Positions 7,535 to 16,144 of a DNA stretch of 64,000 nt are shown here, piece after piece (the stretch's first letter is position 1; each line of letters starts with the position of its first letter). This DNA comes from a virus, in the IMG/VR virus record IMGVR_UViG_3300033233_000019, positions 34,913-98,912 of that record. One strand, 5' to 3'. The notes under the pieces were generated by a model that saw only the letters and a program-made list of their open reading frames with translations, did no database searches and was not told the DNA's origin. Both the position numbers and the translations under genes were made by a program.

Positions 7535-9658
7535 ATGGCAGACGAACAAAGATTGGAAAAAGACGGTAATCCAAACGCCCAACTTGGTGCTGAAGATTAC
7601 ACATCGACGGGCGAAATCAAGACACTATCTGGTGATTTGGCACTCGTGGTTGGGTCAGCGCAAAGTGCAGAACAATTCATTGCGAATAAGCAGTGGCATT
7701 TGCTCTGGCGTGATGCGGATTTGCTGTATCAAGCGCCACGTCCAATGTCTGTGTATGAGAACACATACATTCTGGAACCTAACGTTCAGCGATTCACCGT
7801 CGCTAAAGTGTGCAACGCAGTTGTACCGCAGTTGTACAAAGGTCTTTTCTACGATGATCCTCCGATGGTTCTGCGCCCACGCGCAGGTACACGTCAGGAA
7901 ATCGTTGACGCAAACTCAACTCTGTTCTCCTATATGTTGGACGCTTGCAATTTCAAGCGCGAAACCAAGTGGGGTCTGGAACAGATGGCTCATCTTGGAA
8001 CATCGATTTGGAAGTGGGGTCTAAAGTACGAGAAGGTATTGGTTCAGAAGCGCACGGCGACACGCATCAACATCACACAAGGTTCCGCAGAGTCGGAAAC
8101 TTCGGAAGTAGTTGTGTCTGACGATCTGCCTAACATCACCACTACCGAAAAGATCGTTCCTCGTCCGTTCTTTGAGTACCGGGAAATCTCCCGCGTGTTG
8201 CTTGATAGTCATACCGAAGTCGGTGATATCCGTGAAGCTAAGTGGGTATGCGATGTTCGATACATGGACTTCTATGACATGCAGGACTTGCAAGAGTCCA
8301 TGACTGACAAAGACGGAAAACTGACCGAAGACGGTTGGGATTTTCCAAAGGACATGAAGGATTTGTGGTGTGAGCCTAGCGGCGGTGCATCCGAAGCGCC
8401 AGCAGTACGCGCCTCTGAGCAGCAGTCTATGGTTCGTGGCGTAGTTCATCACGCCGAAGACGTAAATGTGAAGAATAGTCCCGATCCGCTTCGCAAGAAG
8501 CTGGAAGTTTTGGAATATTGGGACAAGAAACGAAAAATTCTCGTGTTGGGTCGCAAGAAAGTGATCTACACAGGGAAAAATCCGTTCAACCAGATTCCAT
8601 TTCTCAGCGCAAACTGGTGGAATCGACGTAAAGCATTTTATGGCATGGGTCTTGGCCTGATCGTGGGTCAAAATCAGCGCGTTGATCAAGGAACAATCAA
8701 TGCAATTCTGAAAATCCTCAGTTTCGGCATCAATCCGATCTATCTGCGTAAGCGCGACAGCAATTCGCCCACACAGATGATCAGAACTGGTCTAGGAAAG
8801 ATTCTGACCGTCGATGGCGAAGTCGAAAAGGCTTACAAGCTGATGGATACTCCGAAAGTACCGAACGAAGTTTGGTCGGCACTTCAGGAATCAGAACGCG
8901 CAACAGAATCTTCTTCTGGTGCAGATCAGATGCTTGTGCAGGGCAGCACCGCTGGCCCACGTACATCGATGGGGCGTACAGCGGGTGGTGCAAACATCCT
9001 CGCGGGTGCTAGTGCAACTCGTTTGGACGGGCCGCTTGACAATTTCATTGGTCAAGTGTTCACTCCGTTCCTGTACATTCTCGACTTTCTGATTTTCAAC
9101 TACGTGCCAGATAAGGAAATCGTTTCCATTCTTGGTGATGAACTTGGCAAGGAATATGCCAAATCGCTCGACATGCAAGAGTTCCACGATGCCAAGTACG
9201 AGTACGAAGTTCTCGCTGGCGCAAGTCTGGCTGCAAAGCGCACAATGGCACAGTCCATGACGCTGATCACTCAGATTTTCTCGCAGCCGAACATCCAAGA
9301 GAATTTGGCAGACATTAACGAAGAGTACATCGACTTCAAGCCAATCTTGAGTATGTGGATGGAAGCTTCGGAGTGGAAGAACAAGCAGGATATCATCAAG
9401 AAAATGACTCCTGCAATGAAACAGAAACGCGCAGCAGCACAGCAAGCGGCGCAGCAGCAAACCAAGGCAGCTATTCAGCAGCAGACTGATCAGCAAAAAT
9501 TCCAGCAGAAACAGCAGTTGGAAGATCAGGCAACTGAGGGCCGAATCAAGCGTGACTTGGTGAGAGAAGCTTTCCGCAAAACGTCAGGCAGTCAAGCTTC
9601 AGAGGGAGTTTCCAATCCTAAAGGTCTAGGCGGCGAAGAGACACCGTTTGGTGCATAA
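7535..9658 (+). CDS. Portal protein
   Basis: This 707-residue protein follows the terminase and has the size and composition of podovirus-type portal proteins. It has a mixed alpha/beta core with an internal region around 390-500 (VGQNQRVDQGTINAILK) typical of portals. A Gln-rich C-terminal helix from about 625 onwards would form the barrel. It makes the dodecameric ring at the packaging vertex, which the terminase docks on and the neck proteins bind. Confidence 0.85.
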   Translation: MADEQRLEKDGNPNAQLGAEDYTSTGEIKTLSGDLALVVGSAQSAEQFIANKQWHLLWRDADLLYQAPRPMSVYENTYILEPNVQRFTVAKVCNAVVPQLYKGLFYDDPPMVLRPRAGTRQEIVDANSTLFSYMLDACNFKRETKWGLEQMAHLGTSIWKWGLKYEKVLVQKRTATRINITQGSAESETSEVVVSDDLPNITTTEKIVPRPFFEYREISRVLLDSHTEVGDIREAKWVCDVRYMDFYDMQDLQESMTDKDGKLTEDGWDFPKDMKDLWCEPSGGASEAPAVRASEQQSMVRGVVHHAEDVNVKNSPDPLRKKLEVLEYWDKKRKILVLGRKKVIYTGKNPFNQIPFLSANWWNRRKAFYGMGLGLIVGQNQRVDQGTINAILKILSFGINPIYLRKRDSNSPTQMIRTGLGKILTVDGEVEKAYKLMDTPKVPNEVWSALQESERATESSSGADQMLVQGSTAGPRTSMGRTAGGANILAGASATRLDGPLDNFIGQVFTPFLYILDFLIFNYVPDKEIVSILGDELGKEYAKSLDMQEFHDAKYEYEVLAGASLAAKRTMAQSMTLITQIFSQPNIQENLADINEEYIDFKPILSMWMEASEWKNKQDIIKKMTPAMKQKRAAAQQAAQQQTKAAIQQQTDQQKFQQKQQLEDQATEGRIKRDLVREAFRKTSGSQASEGVSNPKGLGGEETPFGA

Positions 9659-9667
9659 TGGAGGATT

Positions 9668-10027
9668 ATGAATATCGAACCGGATGTTGAACTAACAGGG
9701 ATCGAGAGAGCGCACTTGTCAGTGTGGCTGTCTGATCCAAGCTTCAAAATCGTGCAGAAACTTTTGGAAGATGAGGTTAAGAAATTCAACATTAGCCTCA
9801 TCAATGCTACTACCCCGGAAGAAGTTGTGGTTCGTCACAGCTATGCTAAGGTAGCGGCGCAGATTTATTTGGGGCTGATCAACCGGATACAAACTGAAGT
9901 GGAGTTTTACACAAAGTCTCCGAAACCTTCAGACAAGCCAGTTGACCCGACAGAAGAATCGTTGGATTTGGGCGACCTTGCAGAAGCAATGGCCGATGTA
10001 CCAAATCTGATGGAAATTGAGCCGTAA
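9668..10027 (+). CDS. Small protein between portal and scaffold
   Basis: This 119-residue acidic, mostly helical protein has SD GGAGG at 9660-9664. It lies between portal and scaffold-like genes and may be a head assembly accessory protein. No family was recognised. Confidence 0.55.
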   Translation: MNIEPDVELTGIERAHLSVWLSDPSFKIVQKLLEDEVKKFNISLINATTPEEVVVRHSYAKVAAQIYLGLINRIQTEVEFYTKSPKPSDKPVDPTEESLDLGDLAEAMADVPNLMEIEP

Positions 10028-10088
10028 GCGGAACGTCCGCTATAGAAATCGTAGAGCGTAACAAACGCGCTATAAATGTGGAGTAATT
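10028..10088 (+). promoter_or_regulatory. Two-hairpin leader, copy 1
   Basis: Directly after the previous stop there are two short hairpins: GCGG/CCGC with loop AACGT at 10029-10040, and GCGT/ACGC with loop AACAA at 10056-10068. Each is followed by an A/T block (TATAGAAAT, TATAAAT), and then GTGGAGTAAT provides the SD for the scaffold gene. The same layout occurs at 13925-13990 with other stem bases, so this is a repeated RNA element rather than chance. Confidence 0.6.
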
Positions 10089-11051
10089 ATGTCAGACGAA
10101 ACACCCGTTGTGGAAACACCCGTCGTGGAGCCAGCCGCTCCTGTAACGCCAACTGAGGTTGTGTACGAATACCAACCCGTAGATGATCTTGGTCGCCCGT
10201 TGGGTGCCAAGCAGGTTTTCAAAGGAAAAGATTTTCAGGAAATCGCAAACAAGATTGCCGAATCGAATATGAATCTGGTGAAGCTCAATCGTGACCTGAA
10301 CCGGAAGAATCGTCTTGGCGAGTTTGTTCCCGATAACATTCCTGAGACAGCAAAACGCATCAATCGTGACGCTGTGGACTTTCGTCCGCGTCCGTTGACC
10401 GACGAGGAGCGCATTTCGTTGGCGCATGACATGGCTGATCCGGCCAAGTTTGATGAGGCTTCGGATCGCTTGTTTACAGCCAAGATTGGCGCAAGTCCTA
10501 AGCGCATCAGCGAAGTGCTGACAAGCGCACAAGACGATATCGCGGCAATGCGAACCAAAGAGGAAGGCGACCTTTTCGTTAAGGCCAATCCTTCTTACTA
10601 CGTTTGCATGGAAAATTTCAGAACCATCGCTAACTGGATGATGAAGAACGATCTAGCACCAGTTCGTGAAAACTTTCAACTTGCATTTGACACGCTGAAA
10701 CCAGTCGGATTACTGGTAGAAGCTCCAATCCCGCGTGAGGATCATCCACCTGTCGTTGCGGCACCAGTCGTAGCGCCTGTAGTGGAACAACCTCCGGTAA
10801 ATTCGCAACCGGAGCCGGAACCCGTTAGTCGGATTACTAACGACGAGCCGCAGACGCAGCCAAAGCGTACACCTAGAGTAGCATCTGGATTAACCCGTGA
10901 CCAAGGCTCAGACTTTGGCACACCTTCCAAGAGCAATACTCTAACGGTGGCAGAGATCGAAGCAATGTCTTCGGAAGTTTACAAGAAGCGTTTATTGACC
11001 GAACCCGGCTTTTCAAAAGCTGTGGATGAGGCATACGCTCCAAAGAAATAA
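10089..11051 (+). CDS. Probable scaffolding/capsid assembly protein
   Basis: This 320-residue protein lies immediately before the major capsid gene. It has a Pro/Val/Glu-rich N-terminus, a charged central helical region and a disordered Pro/Glu-rich segment near 215-260, with a short conserved-looking C-terminus. Composition and position fit a podovirus scaffold. The call rests on context, not on a sequence signature. Confidence 0.65.
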   Translation: MSDETPVVETPVVEPAAPVTPTEVVYEYQPVDDLGRPLGAKQVFKGKDFQEIANKIAESNMNLVKLNRDLNRKNRLGEFVPDNIPETAKRINRDAVDFRPRPLTDEERISLAHDMADPAKFDEASDRLFTAKIGASPKRISEVLTSAQDDIAAMRTKEEGDLFVKANPSYYVCMENFRTIANWMMKNDLAPVRENFQLAFDTLKPVGLLVEAPIPREDHPPVVAAPVVAPVVEQPPVNSQPEPEPVSRITNDEPQTQPKRTPRVASGLTRDQGSDFGTPSKSNTLTVAEIEAMSSEVYKKRLLTEPGFSKAVDEAYAPKK

Positions 11052-11088
11052 CCGATCATTCAACTTCGTCTCAGGATAGGGTAACTAT

Positions 11089-12120
11089 ATGAGTTTCTCT
11101 CCTAGCTCCAACGCGCAGTCGAATCTTCCACAGAGCACCGTGAAGTATTACGACAAAAAGTTCCGCGAGAACTTGAAAGCGCAGACCCCATTCGTCGCTT
11201 GTTCGGAACGTCTCGACCTGCCGATGAAGTCTGGTAACCAGTACCAGATGTTTATGTACGTTCCCCTGGCGGCAAACGTGACCGCACAGACTGAAGGTAC
11301 AGTCGGCAACGGCATCGCGGTGTCCGTTCTGACAAACACAGCGACCATCGGTGAGTACGCCGATTACGCTAACTTCTCTTCGCTGTCTCTCGCTACCGCG
11401 ATTGACAACACCGTCGAGAACGTTGCGCGTGAAATGTCGTACCGTCTTGGTGAGTCTCTGAGCGCACTGGTTCGTGCGACTGCTGATGGCGCAAGCGCCA
11501 TTGACAGTTCCGTGCTGACCTCGCTGGCTGCAACTTCCACGACTTCGTTTACGGCCCTGAGCCTGTCTCAGATTCGTAACAGCGTGCAGAGTATGGCTGG
11601 CCGCTCGATTCGTCCTTTCGACGAAGCAAGCAAGGCATTCTGTGGCGTTATCCACCCGTTCGCCCTTGGCGACGTGCTGGCTGACAACAGCAACGATGCC
11701 CCGCTCGACATGCTGAAGCACACCCCCGTGGGTCTGGCACGCATGGAAGAGCTGATTTCGGTCGATCTGACTGAAGTGATTGAACTGCCGTCCAGCGGTG
11801 TTCAATTCTTCCAGACGAACCAAGTCACCACGACAGGGACATACAAGTCCGTGTCGAACCTGACTGCACTGCGTACCTACATCTTCGGGCGCGATGGGAT
11901 TTACTCCATCAACCTTGGAGCACAGGGTGACACAGGCTTCGGTGATGGTGAATGGCGCAACATCAAGTGCAACATCGTTCAGAACGCTGAACCGACTGTT
12001 GCCGATCCTGAAGGGCTGATCCCCGGATGGACAAGCTATCGTGTTCACTTCACGACTTCGCTTGGACCGGATACCACTATCCGTATGCGTCAGATTGATG
12101 CTGCTTCGGCAATCAGCTAA
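11089..12120 (+). CDS. Major capsid protein (N4 gp56-like)
   Basis: This 343-residue protein begins with SNLPQSTVKYYDKKFRENLK and continues with the FVACSERLDLPMKSGNQYQM region seen in the N4-gp56 family of HK97-fold capsid proteins. GC content and codon choice look more optimised here than in neighbours, as expected for the most abundant virion protein. A hairpin terminator-like element follows. Confidence 0.87.
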   Translation: MSFSPSSNAQSNLPQSTVKYYDKKFRENLKAQTPFVACSERLDLPMKSGNQYQMFMYVPLAANVTAQTEGTVGNGIAVSVLTNTATIGEYADYANFSSLSLATAIDNTVENVAREMSYRLGESLSALVRATADGASAIDSSVLTSLAATSTTSFTALSLSQIRNSVQSMAGRSIRPFDEASKAFCGVIHPFALGDVLADNSNDAPLDMLKHTPVGLARMEELISVDLTEVIELPSSGVQFFQTNQVTTTGTYKSVSNLTALRTYIFGRDGIYSINLGAQGDTGFGDGEWRNIKCNIVQNAEPTVADPEGLIPGWTSYRVHFTTSLGPDTTIRMRQIDAASAIS

Positions 12121-12141
12121 TCACTGATAAGAAGAAATTGA

Positions 12142-12180
12142 TGAGGGTGTCAAAATCATTGGCACCCTCACAATCGTTTT
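12142..12180 (+). terminator. Hairpin after the capsid gene
   Basis: TGAGGGTG at 12142-12149 pairs perfectly with CACCCTCA at 12163-12170. CAATCGTTTT follows, a weak T-run. It is probably a leaky terminator or an mRNA 3' stabiliser allowing extra capsid mRNA relative to downstream genes. Confidence 0.6.
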
Positions 12181-12195
12181 GAAAGGACAAATTCT

Positions 12196-12684
12196 ATGGC
12201 AGATGTACAAGAATCTTATCCTCTACCGACAACTGGTCTTCTGAAGCCGACTGAAATCGTGCTGACTGGTTCTGGTCTTTCCACATTGGTTACCGCGAGA
12301 CGCTACATGGTCACGCTGTCGCTTAATGGAACCAGTTCCGTCGCCGTGACTGCGGCTGCGAAGGACATTGCTGGTGCCGATCCGTCTTACACAGGAGCGT
12401 TTCATTGGGTTGCGCGGAATGCTGCGCCTCAAGCTGCAAACGCTGGTGATGTGGTCGAGTCTTATCCGGTTTCCACTGACGGTGTTGTGGCGAACATTGC
12501 TTCGTTCAACTCCGACAAGTCGGTTGCGGCTCTGACTTCGGCTTCTAATCCGCCTACTGTGTATGCACACACGGTTGGTGAAGCACTGGTCGAGTGCTTC
12601 GTTCCGTCCTTCGACGTTGACGGTGCAAACGACTACCTGAAGGGTGGCGTTTACACAGAGTTGATTGTCATTGTGACTCCGTAA
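12196..12684 (+). CDS. Probable capsid decoration or head protein
   Basis: This 162-residue protein is rich in Ala, Thr, Ser and Val, with a predicted all-beta character. It sits just after the capsid gene and is flanked on both sides by hairpins. Decoration/cement proteins often occupy this position. No family signature was recognised. Confidence 0.5.
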   Translation: MADVQESYPLPTTGLLKPTEIVLTGSGLSTLVTARRYMVTLSLNGTSSVAVTAAAKDIAGADPSYTGAFHWVARNAAPQAANAGDVVESYPVSTDGVVANIASFNSDKSVAALTSASNPPTVYAHTVGEALVECFVPSFDVDGANDYLKGGVYTELIVIVTP

Positions 12685-12693
12685 TTCAAAATC

Positions 12694-12724
12694 GGGGCAG
12701 TGAAATTGAGAAAGTAACTGCCCC
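12694..12724 (+). terminator. Intercistronic hairpin
   Basis: GGGGCAGT at 12694-12701 pairs perfectly with ACTGCCCC at 12717-12724. No T-run follows, so it more likely stabilises or punctuates the mRNA than terminates it. Confidence 0.45.
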
Positions 12725-12754
12725 ACTAACTAAGCGGAGAGGAAAGGAAAGCTA

Positions 12755-13081
12755 ATGTCTGAAGTAAACGCTTCATTAACAAAACGTGTTGGTACAAGCG
12801 ACATTAACTACGAGAACTATCAGGTTGCGGCAACTTCTAGTTCCTTCCCTAAGACCATTGTCTCCCGTGACACAGGTACGATTTTGGGTACAGTTCCACC
12901 GGGTCAGGCTGGTCTGAAGTTGGTTGATGGAACGCAGCAACAGTCTGTTGCTCGTGTATGCGCCGTTCCTCGTCAGACTGTTGGTGGAGTCGCAATGGAC
13001 GGTGATGGTAACTTCATCCGTAAGGAAGATGATGCCACTTATCGTGGTAATGCGGCTGGCTACAGCAATCTTGGCGAGTAA
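12755..13081 (+). CDS. Small head-region protein
   Basis: This 108-residue protein is Gly/Thr/Val rich and probably beta-structured, with a good SD (GGAGAGGAAAGG). Location between the capsid and neck genes suggests a virion component. Family unknown. Confidence 0.5.
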   Translation: MSEVNASLTKRVGTSDINYENYQVAATSSSFPKTIVSRDTGTILGTVPPGQAGLKLVDGTQQQSVARVCAVPRQTVGGVAMDGDGNFIRKEDDATYRGNAAGYSNLGE

Positions 13082-13093
13082 GAGAGTTTCATT

Positions 13094-13115
13094 AGCGAGT
13101 CACTTGTGACCCGCT
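13094..13115 (+). terminator. Intercistronic hairpin
   Basis: AGCGaGTCAC at 13094-13103 pairs with GTGACcCGCT at 13106-13115 with a single mismatch and a 2-base gap. TTTCTTTT follows about 14 bases downstream. This is the third hairpin in a row after head genes. Confidence 0.45.
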
Positions 13116-13312
13116 ATTAAAGCTTTCTTTTGGATAACTATCAAAAGGGATGTAAGGTCGGATTACCTGAACCCTGAGTAGACGGTGAGTCCAATAGGCA
13201 AGCATTCATCCGGCCAGATGGTGTCTTGCTGCCCAATACGAAACGTAGATTGCCATCCCAACAATCACTGTACAGGCGTTTTCGTGTTGCGGTCTTTTCT
13301 TAGGAGGAAAGA
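13116..13312 (+). ncRNA. Structured leader before gene 13313
   Basis: This 197-base non-coding stretch has no convincing ORF. GGTCGGAT at 13156-13163 pairs with ATCCGGCC at 13208-13215 (8 pairs, one G-U), enclosing smaller pairings. It ends in a strong SD (GGAGGAAAG) for the gene at 13313. It may be a structured 5' UTR; no known riboswitch class was recognised. Confidence 0.35.
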
Positions 13313-13924
13313 ATGGGGAGCACAGTAGGCAAAGAAAAAGCACCGTGGGAGTCGTATTCAGCTACGTTTGAAGAGAAGCTCGATCCGCAGTTGGAAGAAG
13401 CTATTAAACGATATGCTGAAACTGCACACGGAAAAACAAGCAACCAAAACGCCGAAGAGTTGTGTCGGCAAAAAGAAATCAGTGCCGAAGTTGCAAAAGA
13501 GTATCAGTGGGTAACTCCCGACGAGTATGCAGACGAAGGGCCGCGAATAGGCAAGGTTCTGCATTCATCGGAATTGATTACGCTGCTGAGAAACAAATGC
13601 AAGCTTCGCTGTTGGTATCGTGACCATCCTCAAGCTAGAAAGGTCACGCTCGTTGTTCAACGTTGGGCGCAGATTCCCGAAGTCGGCTGTTGGGTTCAGC
13701 TTGGCTTCATGCCAGAGTACACGATCATGGGTTTCGACGATCATGGCGTGCCATTGGCAGAAAGATATCGGGGCTGGCGCACATGTATTTTGCAGTTGAT
13801 TTTGAAGGGGCTTATCGCTGAAGAACTTGCCAACAAGGTCTTCGGATATGCTCATGGGACTGTTTCAGAGCGGTATCTTGAAACGCTGTATGGTTTCAGG
13901 AATCGCCGTTTTGCAGTGATCTAA
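13313..13924 (+). CDS. Unknown late protein
   Basis: This 203-residue protein has a charged N-terminal helical half and a C-terminal domain with several Trp and Cys residues (RCWYRDHPQ, EVGCWVQLG, GWRTCILQ). It is preceded by a structured leader and strong SD. It could be a neck or head completion protein by position; no family was recognised. Confidence 0.55.
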   Translation: MGSTVGKEKAPWESYSATFEEKLDPQLEEAIKRYAETAHGKTSNQNAEELCRQKEISAEVAKEYQWVTPDEYADEGPRIGKVLHSSELITLLRNKCKLRCWYRDHPQARKVTLVVQRWAQIPEVGCWVQLGFMPEYTIMGFDDHGVPLAERYRGWRTCILQLILKGLIAEELANKVFGYAHGTVSERYLETLYGFRNRRFAVI

Positions 13925-13990
13925 CCGGAACGCCGGAATATAAATGTGATGTAGCCGGAACAACCGGGATAGAAATTGTGGAGTAATACA
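13925..13990 (+). promoter_or_regulatory. Two-hairpin leader, copy 2
   Basis: CCGG/CCGG with loop AACG (13925-13936) and CCGG/CCGG with loop AACAA (13955-13967) are each followed by an A/T block (AATATAAAT, GATAGAAAT), then GTGGAGTAAT as SD. Loops and spacing match the leader at 10028-10088, while the stem bases differ but still pair. Confidence 0.6.
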
Positions 13991-14536
13991 ATGACAGAAG
14001 AAAATCAGCAAGAACAGTTGTCACCCGAAGAGTTTGAGAAGAAACGTCAGAGACTTGAACTTCGTCGGTTGGAAGCGGATACGCAGGACATTGAAGAGCG
14101 TTTGGCAGAGCGCGAAATGAAGCGCGAAACCAAGCGTCAACGCAGCATCAACAACGGCCAGACATTGCGCCAGATCGAAGCCAGCACAAAGGCTGTGCAA
14201 GAACATTGCAACCATAAAAAGGGCGGCAGTGGAGCACAGGGATTTATTGCCGGTGAGGGCGATGATTCTCAGTACTCCGTGCTGAAGCATCGTATGCCCA
14301 TGGGCGACGTGTGGGTTCGCTGTCTGCGCTGCGGTAAAACATGGAAGCCACCCGTGGAGTCGAAGTACACGGTTAAGGGCAAGTTTGACCAAGACGCATT
14401 CAACGCTGCCGTGCGCGAGTACGAGTCAGCAGTTGCGTTTCAGACTCGTAACCAGACGAGCGGATCGATTCAGTTCCGGGCTTCTGACGGCGGTAAGCAC
14501 TTCCGTGAAGTCACCAAAGATGTGAATTTGCGTTAA
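13991..14536 (+). CDS. Zinc-binding unknown protein
   Basis: This 181-residue protein starts at 13991 because GGAG of the leader lies seven bases upstream. The frame is open from 13976. Residues 10-80 are a charged coiled coil with repeated RLExR-type runs. HCNH near residue 75 and CLRC near residue 117 could bind one zinc ion. Function unknown. Confidence 0.55.
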   Translation: MTEENQQEQLSPEEFEKKRQRLELRRLEADTQDIEERLAEREMKRETKRQRSINNGQTLRQIEASTKAVQEHCNHKKGGSGAQGFIAGEGDDSQYSVLKHRMPMGDVWVRCLRCGKTWKPPVESKYTVKGKFDQDAFNAAVREYESAVAFQTRNQTSGSIQFRASDGGKHFREVTKDVNLR

Positions 14537-14637
14537 CCTGCGGTAAGCATGTCGGCCTACAGTGCCGACTACGTGCCTATAAAAGGCATTCGGTGAAACT
14601 CCGAGCAATCGCCCGTTATAGCCGGGCGCTAAATTTA
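14537..14637 (+). promoter_or_regulatory. Stack of small hairpins before an HNH gene
   Basis: Several short hairpins lie in tandem: GTCGGC/GCCGAC, TGCC/GGCA around TATAAAA, and CGCCCG/CGGGCG around TTATAGC. No good SD is visible before the HNH start at 14638. The region may be an RNA leader limiting HNH expression. Confidence 0.35.
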
Positions 14638-15042
14638 ATGATAAAAACACACTGCAAGAACGGTCACGCATTGACCAAGGATAATTTAGTATTACGAAAG
14701 AACGGTTACGCGCAATGCCGTGTGTGCTTTAATAAGTCGGCTAAAGAATGCACCAAACGCTGGCGCACTAGGCATCCAGACAAGGCTAAATACAGTAAAC
14801 TAAAATATCGTTACGGTGTTACTCCTGAACAGTATGAAACAATGTATGAACAGCAAGAAGGAAAATGCATTTTGCCTTCATGTGGTCGCCCTATAAACGC
14901 AACCAATCACGATCACGTTTCTGGATTGCTTCGTGGTTTGATGTGCAAAGAACACAATATAGCACTTGGATTATTTTCTGATAGTCCTAAGCTGCTAAGA
15001 GAAGCGGCTGAGTATTTAGAAAGGTTCATTTATGGCAGGTAA
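14638..15042 (+). CDS. Endonuclease VII-like homing nuclease
   Basis: This 134-residue protein has an N-terminal zinc motif (THCKNGH with CRVC), the family phrase KYRYGVTPEQY, and the core NHDHVSGLLRG followed by an LGLFSDS segment. The second Cys pair is altered (CKEH). Start 14638 aligns with relatives; the frame is open from 14593. It ends 11 bases inside the next gene. T4 endonuclease VII-type HNH-fold enzymes nick or cut DNA, and free-standing copies promote their own spread. Confidence 0.8.
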   Translation: MIKTHCKNGHALTKDNLVLRKNGYAQCRVCFNKSAKECTKRWRTRHPDKAKYSKLKYRYGVTPEQYETMYEQQEGKCILPSCGRPINATNHDHVSGLLRGLMCKEHNIALGLFSDSPKLLREAAEYLERFIYGR

Positions 15043-16144
15043 CTCGACTATTTCCTTACAGAGCGTGGTTGATGATGCCCTGTCAATGGGAGACATTGCG
15101 CCAGCTTTGTCTACAGGTGGCTTCAGCGATCAGCCAGCACTCTCGATTGCTAACGACGTTTTAAACGCAATGCTTTTGGGTGGCCCCGGTGGGGAGCCGT
15201 TTAACTGGAAGTGGAACCGTTTCTTCGTCCAACCTTTCGCAACGATTTCGTTGCAGCAAGACTATTTCGTACCCGGTAACATTAGGCTTGGGTGGTTAGA
15301 GTCTGCCTTCGCAGTAGATATCAACAACACTTCCATTCCAAAACCTAAGCGTTCCATCGAATGTCATCGTGACCTTCTGCCTACGGACGCGCAAACAGGC
15401 TATCCCGGCAAAATGTGCTGGATTCCAAATGATCAGTGTCTCACAGGAACATGGGGTCAACATCCGTTAGGCCCGACTTCTGTGGGTTCACCCGGTGAGC
15501 AAACTGGCGGGGCAAGCATCACAGGTGCTCAGAACCCCGGCCCGAATGTGATATACACCGATCCTGTTGGAACAACCAATCAGCCAGTCAACGCGACCAC
15601 AATCATCACCGATCCCAACGGCAACCTTTGGGTTGTCACTACATACGGTCAGTGCGGCGCTACACAACCCGTGTGGCCTACAAATCCGGTGTACCCGACT
15701 CTCGCAAGTCCAAATACAGTTGCGACTACGCAGACCGATGGGTCAGTCGTGTGGACAGCCATCAACCCGAAAGGGCAGGGCTTCCGGTTGAATCCGATTC
15801 CGCCCGTTACAGGCATTAGCTGGTTAGTCCAGCCAATCGCTCAGTTGCGTCCGACGCGCTTCACTGCGCTGGCAAACACGCTTGAGCCGATTCCCGACGA
15901 CTACGAGAAATATTTCAAGCAGGGATTCTTTGCACAGTGCTATCGCAGAAATCCCGATCAAAAAGTTCGCGCTCGATTCACAGAAGAGTGGGCGCTGTTC
16001 ATGCGTGATTTGGACATGGCAGTTCGTTCCGGTCAGCGTGAAATGGATGACTTCGGATTCTATCCGGGTCAGTCAATCATGGATGCAGGTACTGCTTTTA
16101 ATCCCATAAATCCAGCCATGCCATATGGGGTTTGGAATGGCTAA
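15032..16144 (+). CDS. Neck/head-tail adaptor-like protein with inserted module
   Basis: This 370-residue protein is related to the one at 17299: shared FxWKWNR-type motif, IPDxYxxY segment and a C-terminal helical part. Residues about 175-250 are a foreign-looking module with DPNGN, VTT, PVWPT and TDGSVVW. The same module occurs in 17299 and four times in 20936. It probably forms part of the connector below the portal. The start overlaps the HNH gene by 11 bases. Confidence 0.6.
   Translation: MAGNSTISLQSVVDDALSMGDIAPALSTGGFSDQPALSIANDVLNAMLLGGPGGEPFNWKWNRFFVQPFATISLQQDYFVPGNIRLGWLESAFAVDINNTSIPKPKRSIECHRDLLPTDAQTGYPGKMCWIPNDQCLTGTWGQHPLGPTSVGSPGEQTGGASITGAQNPGPNVIYTDPVGTTNQPVNATTIITDPNGNLWVVTTYGQCGATQPVWPTNPVYPTLASPNTVATTQTDGSVVWTAINPKGQGFRLNPIPPVTGISWLVQPIAQLRPTRFTALANTLEPIPDDYEKYFKQGFFAQCYRRNPDQKVRARFTEEWALFMRDLDMAVRSGQREMDDFGFYPGQSIMDAGTAFNPINPAMPYGVWNG

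Noticed and set aside
8021-8689. 222-codon - strand ORF opposite the portal gene
   Set aside because: The portal gene covers it completely, and the antisense protein has no recognisable features.
10041-10077. TATAGAAAT/TATAAAT blocks read as -10 promoter boxes
   Set aside because: No -35 boxes at the right distance, and the blocks lie between two hairpins in a repeated leader, so an RNA element fits better.
11071-12048. Long ORF (325 codons) on the - strand opposite the major capsid gene
   Set aside because: It is a shadow of a highly biased coding sequence. The + strand reading is a recognisable capsid protein with SD, and the antisense reading has no motif or operon context.
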